Assembly: GCA_019188255.1 (NCBI GenBank)
Contig: JAETXT010000002.1
Span: 1,240,001-1,304,000 of the forward strand
Direction of reading: 5' to 3'
Length of the DNA stretch: 64,000 nt
From: Verticillium longisporum
Lineage: Eukaryota > Ascomycota > Sordariomycetes > Glomerellales > Plectosphaerellaceae
Shown: positions 19,205-29,043 of the stretch, one piece after another
Layout: the number at the start of each line of letters is the position of its first letter
How positions within the stretch are numbered: the first letter of the stretch is position 1
The notes under the pieces: model-generated
Told to the model about the DNA's origin: nothing
What the model saw: the letters and a program-made list of their open reading frames with translations, nothing else
Database searches by the model: none
Translations under genes and position numbers: made by a program

Positions 19205-22099
19205 TCAAGGAACGAAGATCCTGCTGAAACTTATGACCTCGCGCCGACAGCACACGCATTTGTCAAAGTTGTTCATGGCCAAAGACACGCGACAGTCGTC
19301 GCACAAACTTAGACAACGACAGGGCCACACTATGATGGTCCTGGGCATGCTCTGGCAGACTACGCACTGCGGTCCATCTGACCCGAATCCGGCAGCCCCA
19401 TCAGACCAAGAGGTATGAGCCTCAGCTTGCTGCTCTCGACGCAGTCGGCGTCGTGATATGATGAGCCTCTCGGGCAACTCGGTTTCTTCTTGTGGGGTCA
19501 ATCTCGTGCTTCGTGCTAAATCAGTTTCTGCGGATGCATTGGGGTTGAGTATCTCCACTCGGCGGCGATGTTGGAGGCTGCGGTATTGTGATCTGGTCAA
19601 TACACCCCTGCTGCCCAGGTGAGCAGCCAACGCAACAGCCTCTTCTTTATCCTCAGGAGTCGCCGGATTCAAAAGTCGTGCCAGGTCGTCGAGCTGCATT
19701 GGACTGTCATGTGCAAAGCTTGTCTCATCCTTGAGCTGAGGCGAATTCCGCGTGGGCGTCTGCTGACCATCCCCATCCTCTGATTCCCAAGCATCTTCAT
19801 TGTCATCGTGTGTCGCTACCGATAGAACGCTTGCTGTATCGTCATCGTCGTAGTCAGAGTCGGCATTGGGGTCATAGTCACCGCTCATATCTGCGGTTCC
19901 CCACCAGCCACCTCCCAGCCACCAGCGATACAACTCAGAGTCCAGGTCGACTTCGTTCAAGGGAACACAGCTCTGTGTTGCTGTCCAAGCTCGCTGCCTG
20001 AATTCGGCCTCAACATCCACGGCGTCTGTCAAGGGTATGTCAACGCCTCCTGTTATACCACCTTGAAAGCTGTGAGAAGCTGTAGAACGATGCCTAGTGC
20101 CCGTGGCGGCCGTCTCACCCTGTTGTTTCGGCCTCTGAGCCATCCACAGAAGCCATCGTGGTATGCGCATACCAAGGCGGGAGAGGAGTCGGATGACCAG
20201 ACCTGTGGTCGTTCTGACCACCAGTTTGCTGGTGTTGAGGACAAAATCTAAAGCCATCAACCATCTACCACTCCTCTCGGCGGCACCGATGCCGTCTCGC
20301 AGTCTGCCTTCCCCCGAAATGGTCTTGGGCAATTTTTGAGCAGCACGCTCTCGATCGAAACCACTCTTCGCCAGAGCCCTGCCTTCCGTCACTGGCATCA
20401 GGTTGGCTTTGCCGGTAGGATCGAGACGGGACCCGAATTCTTCGCCAAGCCATTGCCTCCGGAGTTCTTCCAGTTCTCGAAACCTCTCATCTTCGATCCA
20501 CGTAGAGGACGCCAGATTGACATCCCTATCCTCGTTTAGGTATACCGCTTCACTCGCCATTGTAATAGCGCCGAATCCAGTGCGCAACAGGGCAGTGTAG
20601 AAATCCATCTCCCTGCCAATACGAACACCGGACAACGGCATGTTTGCTTGCATATTGGCATGGGCAAGTTGCAATCTTTGACGGAGGTCGAGGTTGCTGG
20701 GCCTGTCCGCGCTAGGTAGCGCTGAAGCGGATATGACAAGAGCAAGACAATATATCGTCAGGCATACAATGATTCCCAGTAGAACTAGTACATGCGGGAA
20801 AAAGCCAATAATGCACACCGTGGGGAACCGTAAGAGGCCTTGAGTCAATGGGTCATCAAGGGTGAATGTCCACGCGCTCCGAACGACGCTGGCCATGAAG
20901 CATAACCCCCAGAAGCCAGTGCTCAGGAGACGGAATCGAGCTTGAAGGTTGAATACACCCAGAGTGTGACTCGTCAAGTGACTCATGACAGAGAGCAAGG
21001 CGATCAGAAGGACCTCGGGTGGCGTATTGACTCTTTGGAGGACCATGGACCGGCTGATGGCGATGGCATTGCCAACACTGGCACCAGCTTCCGTGGTCTG
21101 GGCCTGCTTGAGGGCGAAGGAACTCCATCCTAATTGATTGCTAATGGCAGAATCTGCCTCCGCGAAGGCAAGAGAATGTTCAAACAAGGTCATACCAGTT
21201 TCTGCGGCGACTGGACGTCCCTGCACAGCACATGATATGGTCTCCAGAAATTGACTTAGGCAGAAGGTACCAAATAGCGGCCAGAGGAGGGATAGAGAGC
21301 CTTTAAGTTCAGGGTTCGGTCCAGCGTCATCGTCGGGAATCATGCGTATAGCCAGGCACGACTGCTCGTCTGAAGCTCCCAGAAGCAAAGCGGAGCTTAT
21401 GGCGTGGAGAAACCCGTCCGGCTGAATAAAGAGCAAATCAGAACTTTTGCTGGAATTGCCCCATCGCATCTCAGCGAAGTCAGGCGAAGTTTGACATTGC
21501 ATTGACTGTAGTAGTTGGCGACCCTGAATTACGAACAGGGCAAGCGGCACAATGCGCAGCGCTAACCGCATGGGCCAGGCTAGGCGAAGCCTTCTTCTTG
21601 TGGCTGCGAAAATGTAAGTGCGGTTGAGCACAATTGCCATGGCTATGCAAGATAAAGCCCATTTGCTAGTAGCATAGCTGAAGACGCTTCCGAGACCCTT
21701 GGCCCCCTCCATGGAGAATTGTGGTGTGATCGCGGGTGTCTGTTGCGAGCCGACGTCTGCGGGGTGCGCAGGAGACGATGAGGAGTCCATGACGGTTCTG
21801 AAAGCTGCAAGAGTTGGCTCCGCGTTGAGCAGGTCTTGGGCGTGTTCTTGGGCGTGTTCTTGGGCGTTGAGCCTTTGGGCAATGCCCCGATCGGCGTCAG
21901 CGTTTCCGCCGTGGTCCGCAACGAAATATCCGAGTATTTCTGCTAGACGAGGTCCTGCCCAAATCACGTCGTCAATCGATGGACCAAGCCTGGAAAGGTT
22001 CGCGGCGTAATGGAAGTGTCGGGACGTCCAGTCAGTGATATTGTGCCACCAACTCTGGTGGTTGTCAATCGGAGGGCCCGGGAAGAGGCCGCTCGCCAT
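19205..22099 (-). CDS. Asi1/Asi3-type multi-pass membrane RING E3 ubiquitin ligase
   Basis: Intronless, 964 residues from the ATG at 22099. It has several hydrophobic membrane segments across the first two thirds (for example AIVLNRTYIF, LRIVPLALFVIQ, VLLGIIVCLTIYCLALVI) and a C-terminal RING-like cluster: CVVC, then CRC, CDDC, and CVCC, ending SRIFVP. This architecture matches yeast Asi1/Asi3, inner-nuclear-membrane ligases that degrade mislocalised membrane proteins and latent transcription factors; filamentous homologues carry the same C-terminal RING. Acidic low-complexity sequence (DYDPNADSDYDDDD) precedes the RING. An N-terminal tandem repeat encodes QEHAQEHAQ. Only the RING and topology support the name; substrates are unknown. 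Confidence 0.8.
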   Translation of the reverse strand: MASGLFPGPPIDNHQSWWHNITDWTSRHFHYAANLSRLGPSIDDVIWAGPRLAEILGYFVADHGGNADADRGIAQRLNAQEHAQEHAQDLLNAEPTLAAFRTVMDSSSSPAHPADVGSQQTPAITPQFSMEGAKGLGSVFSYATSKWALSCIAMAIVLNRTYIFAATRRRLRLAWPMRLALRIVPLALFVIQGRQLLQSMQCQTSPDFAEMRWGNSSKSSDLLFIQPDGFLHAISSALLLGASDEQSCLAIRMIPDDDAGPNPELKGSLSLLWPLFGTFCLSQFLETISCAVQGRPVAAETGMTLFEHSLAFAEADSAISNQLGWSSFALKQAQTTEAGASVGNAIAISRSMVLQRVNTPPEVLLIALLSVMSHLTSHTLGVFNLQARFRLLSTGFWGLCFMASVVRSAWTFTLDDPLTQGLLRFPTVCIIGFFPHVLVLLGIIVCLTIYCLALVISASALPSADRPSNLDLRQRLQLAHANMQANMPLSGVRIGREMDFYTALLRTGFGAITMASEAVYLNEDRDVNLASSTWIEDERFRELEELRRQWLGEEFGSRLDPTGKANLMPVTEGRALAKSGFDRERAAQKLPKTISGEGRLRDGIGAAERSGRWLMALDFVLNTSKLVVRTTTGLVIRLLSRLGMRIPRWLLWMAQRPKQQGETAATGTRHRSTASHSFQGGITGGVDIPLTDAVDVEAEFRQRAWTATQSCVPLNEVDLDSELYRWWLGGGWWGTADMSGDYDPNADSDYDDDDTASVLSVATHDDNEDAWESEDGDGQQTPTRNSPQLKDETSFAHDSPMQLDDLARLLNPATPEDKEEAVALAAHLGSRGVLTRSQYRSLQHRRRVEILNPNASAETDLARSTRLTPQEETELPERLIISRRRLRREQQAEAHTSWSDGAAGFGSDGPQCVVCQSMPRTIIVWPCRCLSLCDDCRVSLAMNNFDKCVCCRREVISFSRIFVP

Positions 22100-23189
22100 G
22101 TCTTTGCCTCGAGGCAATCCGGACGACACAGGCTTTCCGGGAGATTATATTTTTGCAAGACTGTCGGTCGATAGATCGGTCAGGATGATTGACATCGTGT
22201 ACGGGAGCATTCGTGGACCGCTTGTTGTCGTTGGCGACTTTAGTGGTCAAGGGCGGTAGCAGCAGCCAGCTACTCACAGCTACCTAGGTAAGTCACGACT
22301 CCTTGCGAGGCGGGGGAATATGGTCCAGTCGTGGTGCTGTTGGCTGGAGACCAGTGGCTTGGGCAGTCGCTGCGGCATGTACCTAACGAGGTAATAAGCG
22401 CGTATACGGCAAATGTACACAATTACCTTGCATGCGAGAATGGTGTATAGCACATACATAAGGACCCAGGCACTGCGGCAGACAGCGATATAGGTCGGTC
22501 GCACTGGTAATCAGAGAGCCTCGGCCTTGGACAATCCGGAGTCGTCGACTGTGCGAGTGGTTGTGTGCACGTTGCATCTGCTTCCCCGACATCTTCGCCT
22601 CTTATCCAACCAGCTAGCAGCTCAAGTGGGTACCTCAGTTCACATGTGCACCTAAGACATCCAGGCGCCAAAAGCTTGATTGGAACCACAAAATCTTCAT
22701 ACGAGATCTAATGCGAGACTTTGCAGTCATTCACGCTCATCAAGTGTTGTCCCAAGACATGTGTATATTATTATTTCCTACTAACACCGGTCGAGGCAGA
22801 CACTGAAACTGCCGTGTGGTGTCCCGTAAACATAGGCCTGCACCGAGCATCTTCTCAATGATTTTCCCTCTGTAGTCCTGACTGAGGCAACTTTCAGTTG
22901 CAGCGTGATCTGGCTCACCGAGGCCGACACCCCTCACGGGCGACCTGGTACATGCTTGGTTGCGATCACAGACATGCGGTCAGCAAGCGCTCAGCGCAAG
23001 TGCTATTTCAATCTGCTCTGCTCTAGTCCAGGTGACGTTGGCAGCCAAAATTGCGTGGGAAGCACGGGCTGTAGATAGTACTTCGACTGTCAATAGTCTG
23101 ACCGCCAGGCCACTATACTCCCTCCATGCCTCAAACCCTCACAGAAGTGCAAAATCTCGGGCGACGACAGTGTGATGTCAAGGCAAGTC
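22100..23189. other. Intergenic region upstream of the Asi-like gene
   Basis: About 1.09 kb between the Asi-like start and the MTR3 stop, both on the minus strand. It must contain the Asi-like promoter. No open frame with recognisable content, RNA gene or repeat was found. Confidence 0.5.
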
Positions 23190-24115
23190 TCAAGTGGCCT
23201 CGACGTGATTTTGGCTGAAGCTACCCAGCTCATCCACCAGGACCTTGTAATTCCCCTTTGATGCCTGTATAGCTCTTCCGACCAATTGCGTCTGCGTTGC
23301 CGCGTCTGACGGCGGAAGTTGACCCTTGATCCAAAGGTTGGTGATTTCGTCTCGTGATGGCATGTACGCTACGCAGCAAGCGGCCAGAAGGTTGTCGTGC
23401 TCCGAGCAGACCGGATCAAGGACAACCTGGGGCGTTTGCGTGCCACTGCTCTGAATCAAGGCTGCGACGCCGCCAGTGACCATATCAACACAGTCAATAC
23501 CGGCATCCGCAATGGCAGCTGCAGCAACTGTGATACAGCCACCAAGAACATTCATCATATCCCAGTCTTCGTGACCCTGTGCCTGCGAGAGCCCCTCTCC
23601 TGGTCACCTTCCAAGATGGTGACCGTAACGTCCACACCGCTCTTGGGCCATCGCTCACCAATAACTACACCCCGCAGTGCAGTCTCAAGGTGGACGCTGA
23701 GGTCGCGCTCACTGGCGTCCCGGAGGTAGCCCCTGCGCTGGCGAGTGGCGAAGGGTGCGTATTTGACGTGTGTCGATAGAACTAGATATGGTGAAAATGG
23801 CGCTGACCTCGGGAGAGCCCTCGGGCCATGAACTGTGCAGATGAGCTTCATACCCGCATGTGTATCAGAAACACCTGCAGGAGCCTCAATCTCTGCATAG
23901 GCGGATCCAGAGGCGGCTGGCGCAATGCCAGTTTTGAGGACTGCAAAGCAGGTCAGTAACAGAACTTCCTCGAAGGTGGGGCAACACTAACATAAATTTC
24001 TCATCGTGTTGGCAGGTCTCAGTCTTGACGAGTTCCTTGATGCATCCAACTCGTCTTCGTATACTGGAGCGTGTGTGGCACCCGAAGGTCCATTGATCCT
24101 GCGACGGTCTGTCAT
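23190..24115 (-). CDS. MTR3: MTR3, RNase PH-like subunit of the RNA exosome
   Basis: Structural ring subunit of the nuclear/cytoplasmic exosome, which degrades and trims RNA. Exon 1 is 24115-23992 (MTDRRRINGPSG...LRPANTMRNL), then a 51 bp intron, then exon 2 from 23940. Conserved blocks are FLKTGIAPAASGSAYAEIEA, LICTVHGPRALPRSAPFSP, YAPFATRQRRGYLRDASERD, MMNVLGGCITVAAAAIADAG and IDCVDMVTGGVAALIQ. Between VTVTILEGDQ (about 23610) and DWDMMNVL (about 23560) the frame changes by one. This is explained either by one missing base in the GGGG run of the coding strand or by a 41 bp intron, which would be very short. With one base restored the product is 291 residues; with the intron, 277. Confidence 0.87.
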
Positions 24116-26658
24116 ACTGATTGATGACCTATGAGAAATTGCTGATAATTGTGGTGGAGAGACGTGCGGGTAAGTCCTTACACAGACGTCGTCGTCTCAA
24201 CCTTGCCTTCAACTTTTTGTCACCTGAACAGATGGAACTTAAGACAGTCCTGAAGGGAGTGTTGCGCACTTGGTCGATGTCAGTCGCTGCTAGATCAACA
24301 TGCAAGGCGTCGGGGATGGCTTAGGAAAATCGGCACTCACAAAGCTAAGGTACCAAGGGCAGCTTTCGCTGCTGCACTGTAGTAGAGCTCCACCTATTTG
24401 TGAGCGGACCCGACCCACTCACCAACCGAGGATTGGCCGGCGACAGCTATTTCCTCGATCAAGTTTCCTGTTTTTTTTTCCAGTCCTTCACTACCTCCCA
24501 CAACTCAGCAAGACTTCCGAAGCCTGCTGTCTGCATTCAGGCTGATGATGGAGCGTTACTCTCCCAATTGAATTCGATCATTCATCTGTCGCTGGCGATC
24601 TGACGGACAGTTCTCCGCTCGAAAAGCAAGTGCTGCGGGCTCGGAGTGCCTCTCAATTCGACGGCGATACACCTGGGACCCGGCGCTGGGTATTCCCACG
24701 ACTCAACAAGGTATGTTAAACACCCCCGCAGACACTCCCAGCCCCAAATGATGCATAACATTCCACTGTTGTCGCGAACACCTGAGCGTACGACTATCAT
24801 GCACTACCATCTGAACAACACTTCTGGTCTCCACACTCATATGGCTCGTTCCGTGAGTAACCTTCGCTGACCGGGAAGATAGTGTACAATGCTCGGTTGG
24901 ATGTCGAACATGCCCAATATATTTGCCGTAGGTCATCCCTCAGCTTGCCCCCTCATTTTCTTCTTCCTTTGCATGATGAAAAACCATTCATTCAGTTCTG
25001 CTTCTGAACTACAATGATGATACCCATACCAATACCAAAATACCTCTGATGCTCAACACAACTACAACGTTTTCACTACGACGATCTTTGTACGTGCTTG
25101 TCACTGACTTTCGATAGATGACAATGTGTGAACCCATTAACGAAATACGCACCGAGCATGTGAAAAGTGTTAGTAGGTTAGTACCAAAGCGTTTCCTAAA
25201 TATCACCCCCCGACCCTACCTGATGACCACAGCTTATCCATTCAACTATCTCACGTTGGCCAAGCAATCCTTCCGCACCGGAGCTTTCGCAAGAGAGTTA
25301 TGATGGGTTGTGAAGTCGCCCTCGGGTGTCATTTAGCTCCAGTGTCTCAAGGTTCTCACGGTTCGTTCTGAAGCGTGGCTCATTGAGGCCGGCTGACTGA
25401 ATGAGTAAAGTGGCTTTCTGACCCTCGTGTCTAACTCTCGTCTCCTTATGCACGCACGCAATACGTACTGAGGCTAATCCAGAGTCTTTAGGCTTACTCG
25501 TCTTGGTTGCCATGTTATAGGAAGACCCTGTTTTAACAATCTGCATTTTGCACTAATGCGTTCCACTGCACATTACTCCAAAGCACCAAGGGCAAAGCTG
25601 TCCATTATTTATCTGCATTGAACATTGCCTGGTTAGCTCCTTCAAGATGCATGACAACTCGGCAGAAACCTCCATTATTTCTCCGTCCGCAGCTCATCGC
25701 TATGCATGACGTGACCAATGACTTAGTACATGTACCTGATAAGAGATCGAAGTCTTGGTCATAATTTCAAAACTATTCAGCTGGCGGGCGAAGAGCATTG
25801 TTGTAACGTCATAAATGTGCGGGATGTTATATTGTGAGTCTCCGTACGAATATGCATACTCCACTGCCTCGAGTGTGGAACGGTGTCCATACGCTTCGAC
25901 ACGAAGGTAGACGCTAGTTCTAGCAGACCCTATACCCCTTTAAATGCCAGGATGGCCTTGTATCCTCCGATGTTCATTCGCCTTCCTTTTGGGAGCGAGC
26001 ATAACGCCACAAGATGGTCGTGTCTTAACTCACAGGCATTTGAGTGAGAATGCCTTCAAGTTACCCAAGGCGGCTTCGCTGAATGCAGCATGTAGAGTGG
26101 TCTCATGTTATTGACTTGATCAACAACCGCACCTTTGCCACTACCTGTCGAGTCTTCTGAAGTTTCTGGGTTGTATCATCGGATTTGAAGAGGATACCAA
26201 CAGTCATACTCGCGGTGTGTGATTCCAAACATGACGTGCATGTTTGCTTAGACCACTACACGAGGCTGTGCGATGACTCTACTGCCTATACGCATAAGCC
26301 GTCAATGCAATAAACACATCCCTGTATATGACATGTGGCGCGCTAGAAGTATCAGCGAGGTCCGCCCAAGTCACGTAGCAATTGTCTGAGGTATACGTCG
26401 GTCTATCCGCCATGACCACATCTTTCAGACAACTAAGCAGCGACCAATTATTCAACAGGGCCATGTGGTAACATCCTCTTCGCCTTCATCCTATATGCGA
26501 CCATATCCCGAATCAGCGACGCCAGACAGGCCCGGTAACCAGCCACACGCCCTTTCATCTGGTCCTATTCTCGGGGGGCACTCTCGCCCACAAAGGGGGG
26601 GCAGTATCACGAACCCGACTGACCTCCACTCTCCCATGCACGCCGAACAAAACACACA
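24116..26658. other. Large 2.5 kb intergenic region between MTR3 and MNN9
   Basis: The longest gene-free stretch of the normal-GC arm, between two divergent starts. An open segment at about 24540-24712 on the plus strand encodes plausible sequence (IEFDHSSVAGDLTDSSPL...RRWVFPRLNK) and ends at a good donor-like GTATGT. I could not join it to other exons or name it. A T9 run lies at about 24471-24479. The rest, 24.9-26.65 kb, shows nothing recognisable. Confidence 0.4.
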
Positions 26659-28317
26659 ATGATATCAAGACATCAAGTAGCGGGCTATGCCAATGGCTAT
26701 CCCCGTGAGAAAACATTTGAGATATCACCACATCGGTATGTTGGGTGGCGGTGTACCATACAATCCCGATCGCACGGTTTTGTGGGTTTTACTGACCCAG
26801 ATCCCTCGTCAGATACCAACCCAGGGGCTCAACACCAGCCAACCGACGCCGACAGCGCCTCCTCCTACGCCTAGGAATCATTGCGATAGCCTTTTTCGTA
26901 GCAGGTTTGCTCCTGTGGCCACGGAACGCCCCCCTGGGCTCTCTATTCTCTTTAGCAGTCTTTTCCAGCAGTGGCGATGTGCAGTTGGAGACGGTTCGAT
27001 ATTACGACCTCACAGATGTCCAAGGGACGGCTCGTGGGTGGGAAAGAGAGGAACGCATCCTCCTCTGCGTGCCCCTCCGTGACGCAGAACCGCACCTACC
27101 AATGTTCTTCTCACATCTGAGAAACTTCACGTACCCGCATCATCTCATTGACCTCGCATTCCTCGTTTCCGATTCCAAGGACAGAACTTTGGAGGTTCTG
27201 TCCAATTCATTAGAGGAAATCCAAGCCGACCAGGACCCACAGCAACCCTATGGCGAGATTTCTATCATCGAGAAAGATTTTGGTCAGAAAGTGAACCAGG
27301 ACGTAGAAAGTCGGCACGGCTTTGCGGCGCAAGCTGGGAGGAGAAAGTTAATGGCGCAGGCACGCAACTGGCTTTTGAGTGCTGCACTGCGGCCATACCA
27401 TTCTTGGGTTTATTGGCGTGACGTCGACGTTGAGACAGCCCCTTTCACAATCTTGGAGGACTTGATGCGTCACAATAAAGATGTCATTGTGCCCAGTAAG
27501 TTCTCGATACGCCTTCCATATCGCCTGCGCATCAGCTGACCATCTCTAGATGTGTGGCGACCATTGCCGGACTGGCTTGGTGGAGAACAACCCTACGATC
27601 TGAACTCATGGCAAGAATCAGAAACGGCGCTGGCCCTGGCGGACACACTCGACGAAGATGCGGTGATTGTTGAGGGCTACGCCGAGTATGCTACTTGGCG
27701 TCCCCATCTCGCCTACCTCCGTGATCCGTATGGCGATCCCGACATGGAGATGGACATCGATGGTGTCGGCGGCGTCAGCATTCTCGCGAAAGCACGAGTT
27801 TTTCGATCTGGCGTCCATTTCCCGGCCTTCAGTTTCGAGAAACACGCCGAAACCGAAGGCTTCGGCAAGGTAACACGCATTACCACCACGAGCGCGTCAA
27901 ATTAGACTGACACGTCTGCAGATGGCTAAGCGCATGGGCTACTCCGTCGTCGGACTGCCTCACTACACAATCTGGCATCTCTATGAACCCAGCGTAGACG
28001 ATGTCAAACATATGGAGGTACGTCACCTAATTCATCATGAAGCGCAATGGAGCGAAGTCTGACCTCATCAGGAAATGGAGCAAGAAAGACTCGCAAAAGC
28101 TAAGGAGGAGAGTGCCAAGGCAGAGAAGGCGGAGAAGATCAAGGAGCAATTTGGCGATGCCAATCCCCAGTGGGAAAAGGATAAAACAGAGATGCAAAAT
28201 ATCGCGTCCGGGGAGAAAAAGGCGGCAGAGCAGAAAATGGAGAAACAGAAGACAAATGAGGGCCAAGTTGCAGAGCACGCCAATTCGCCCAAGGTTATGA
28301 AGGGCGATGGCATGTAG
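26659..28317 (+). CDS. MNN9: MNN9/ANP1/VAN1-family alpha-mannosyltransferase (mannan polymerase subunit)
   Basis: Type II Golgi membrane glycosyltransferase (GT62) that elongates the alpha-1,6-mannan backbone of N-glycans on cell-wall proteins. Proposed exons: 26659-26735, 26801-27495, 27550-27869, 27922-28017 and 28072-28317, all introns 52-65 bp, 477 residues. After a short basic N-terminus comes a membrane anchor near residues 49-66 (LGIIAIAFFVAGLLLW). The catalytic region has REERILLCVPLRDAEPHLP, EISIIEKDFGQKVNQDVESR followed by HGFAAQ, the DxD motif WRDVDVE, VWRPLPDWLGGEQPYDLNSW, and MAKRMGYSVVGLPHYTIWHL. The last ~85 residues form a Lys/Glu-rich coiled coil. The conserved body is closest to MNN9 as I recall it. 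The first exon is the least certain part. Confidence 0.85.
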
Positions 28318-29043
28318 ATTGTGAATTAGGATTTGTTTTGTTCTAACACCATAGAGAGGAAGTAGCCGCTTTAGAGCAAGCGGAAATATGTCGCTGTTGT
28401 AAGAGCATGGCCTGGGCGTTTGAACCAGCAAACCATTTCACTACATACGAAACACACTGCCGACGAGATAAGTTGGCAAAATCTTGGTACACCTCGAAAT
28501 GGGTGCAACTTTGTATGTTTGCGTAAATTATAGATACCCGCGACATGGGTGCCTTGGTCCTCTTGTGAGCTCTTGAGAGTTGCCAATGGGATCGGACAAC
28601 TGCCTCCCCACTTAATCGCGCCGCCCTGCACCAGCTTTTATCGGCGAGTCCAAGGCACCCAAATGAGCTAAAGCGGGTCTTAAGAACAGACCTGGGCGCC
28701 CTGAAGTCCAATCATAAGGCACCGCTGTGAGCTTCGGTGGCTTCGAGCGCGAAGCTCAACAGCCTGGCTCTGAGCAAGCTGTCCATAACTTGGGAGGCTG
28801 CCAGACATTTCACCTATTGCCGCCAGCACATTCGGCAAATACGAACGCCGCGCAGAGGTTTATGAACCCCTTCGCTCTGCAACACCACAAGAGATTACAG
28901 CACGCAATCTCGACGTCCGTCCAGTTGCATTGGCTGACTAGGCTCTTGCCCGACGACTTTCGCTAGACAAGGAGAACGACCTTGGGAACCTCGATATCGA
29001 CACTCGTACAGGCCGCCTCGAGGCCGCCCCCAAGCCCCGAACC
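28318..29043. other. Intergenic region between MNN9 and GEA
   Basis: About 725 bp in tandem orientation. From 28789 the GEA frame is open for 50 codons, meets a TAG at 28939-28941, then stays open into the GEA ATG at 29044. The encoded residues look protein-like (TFGKYERRAEVYEPL, ARRLSLDKENDLGNL), so this may be leader, an unrecognised upstream exon, or a gene remnant. Confidence 0.45.

Noticed and set aside
22127..22129. Start of the Asi-like gene at a GTG codon
   Set aside because: Nuclear fungal genes start at ATG; the in-frame ATG at 22099 is ten codons downstream.
28400..28480. GGTTCAAAC word on the minus strand, resembling a tRNA B box
   Set aside because: No A box at the right distance and no cloverleaf could be drawn.
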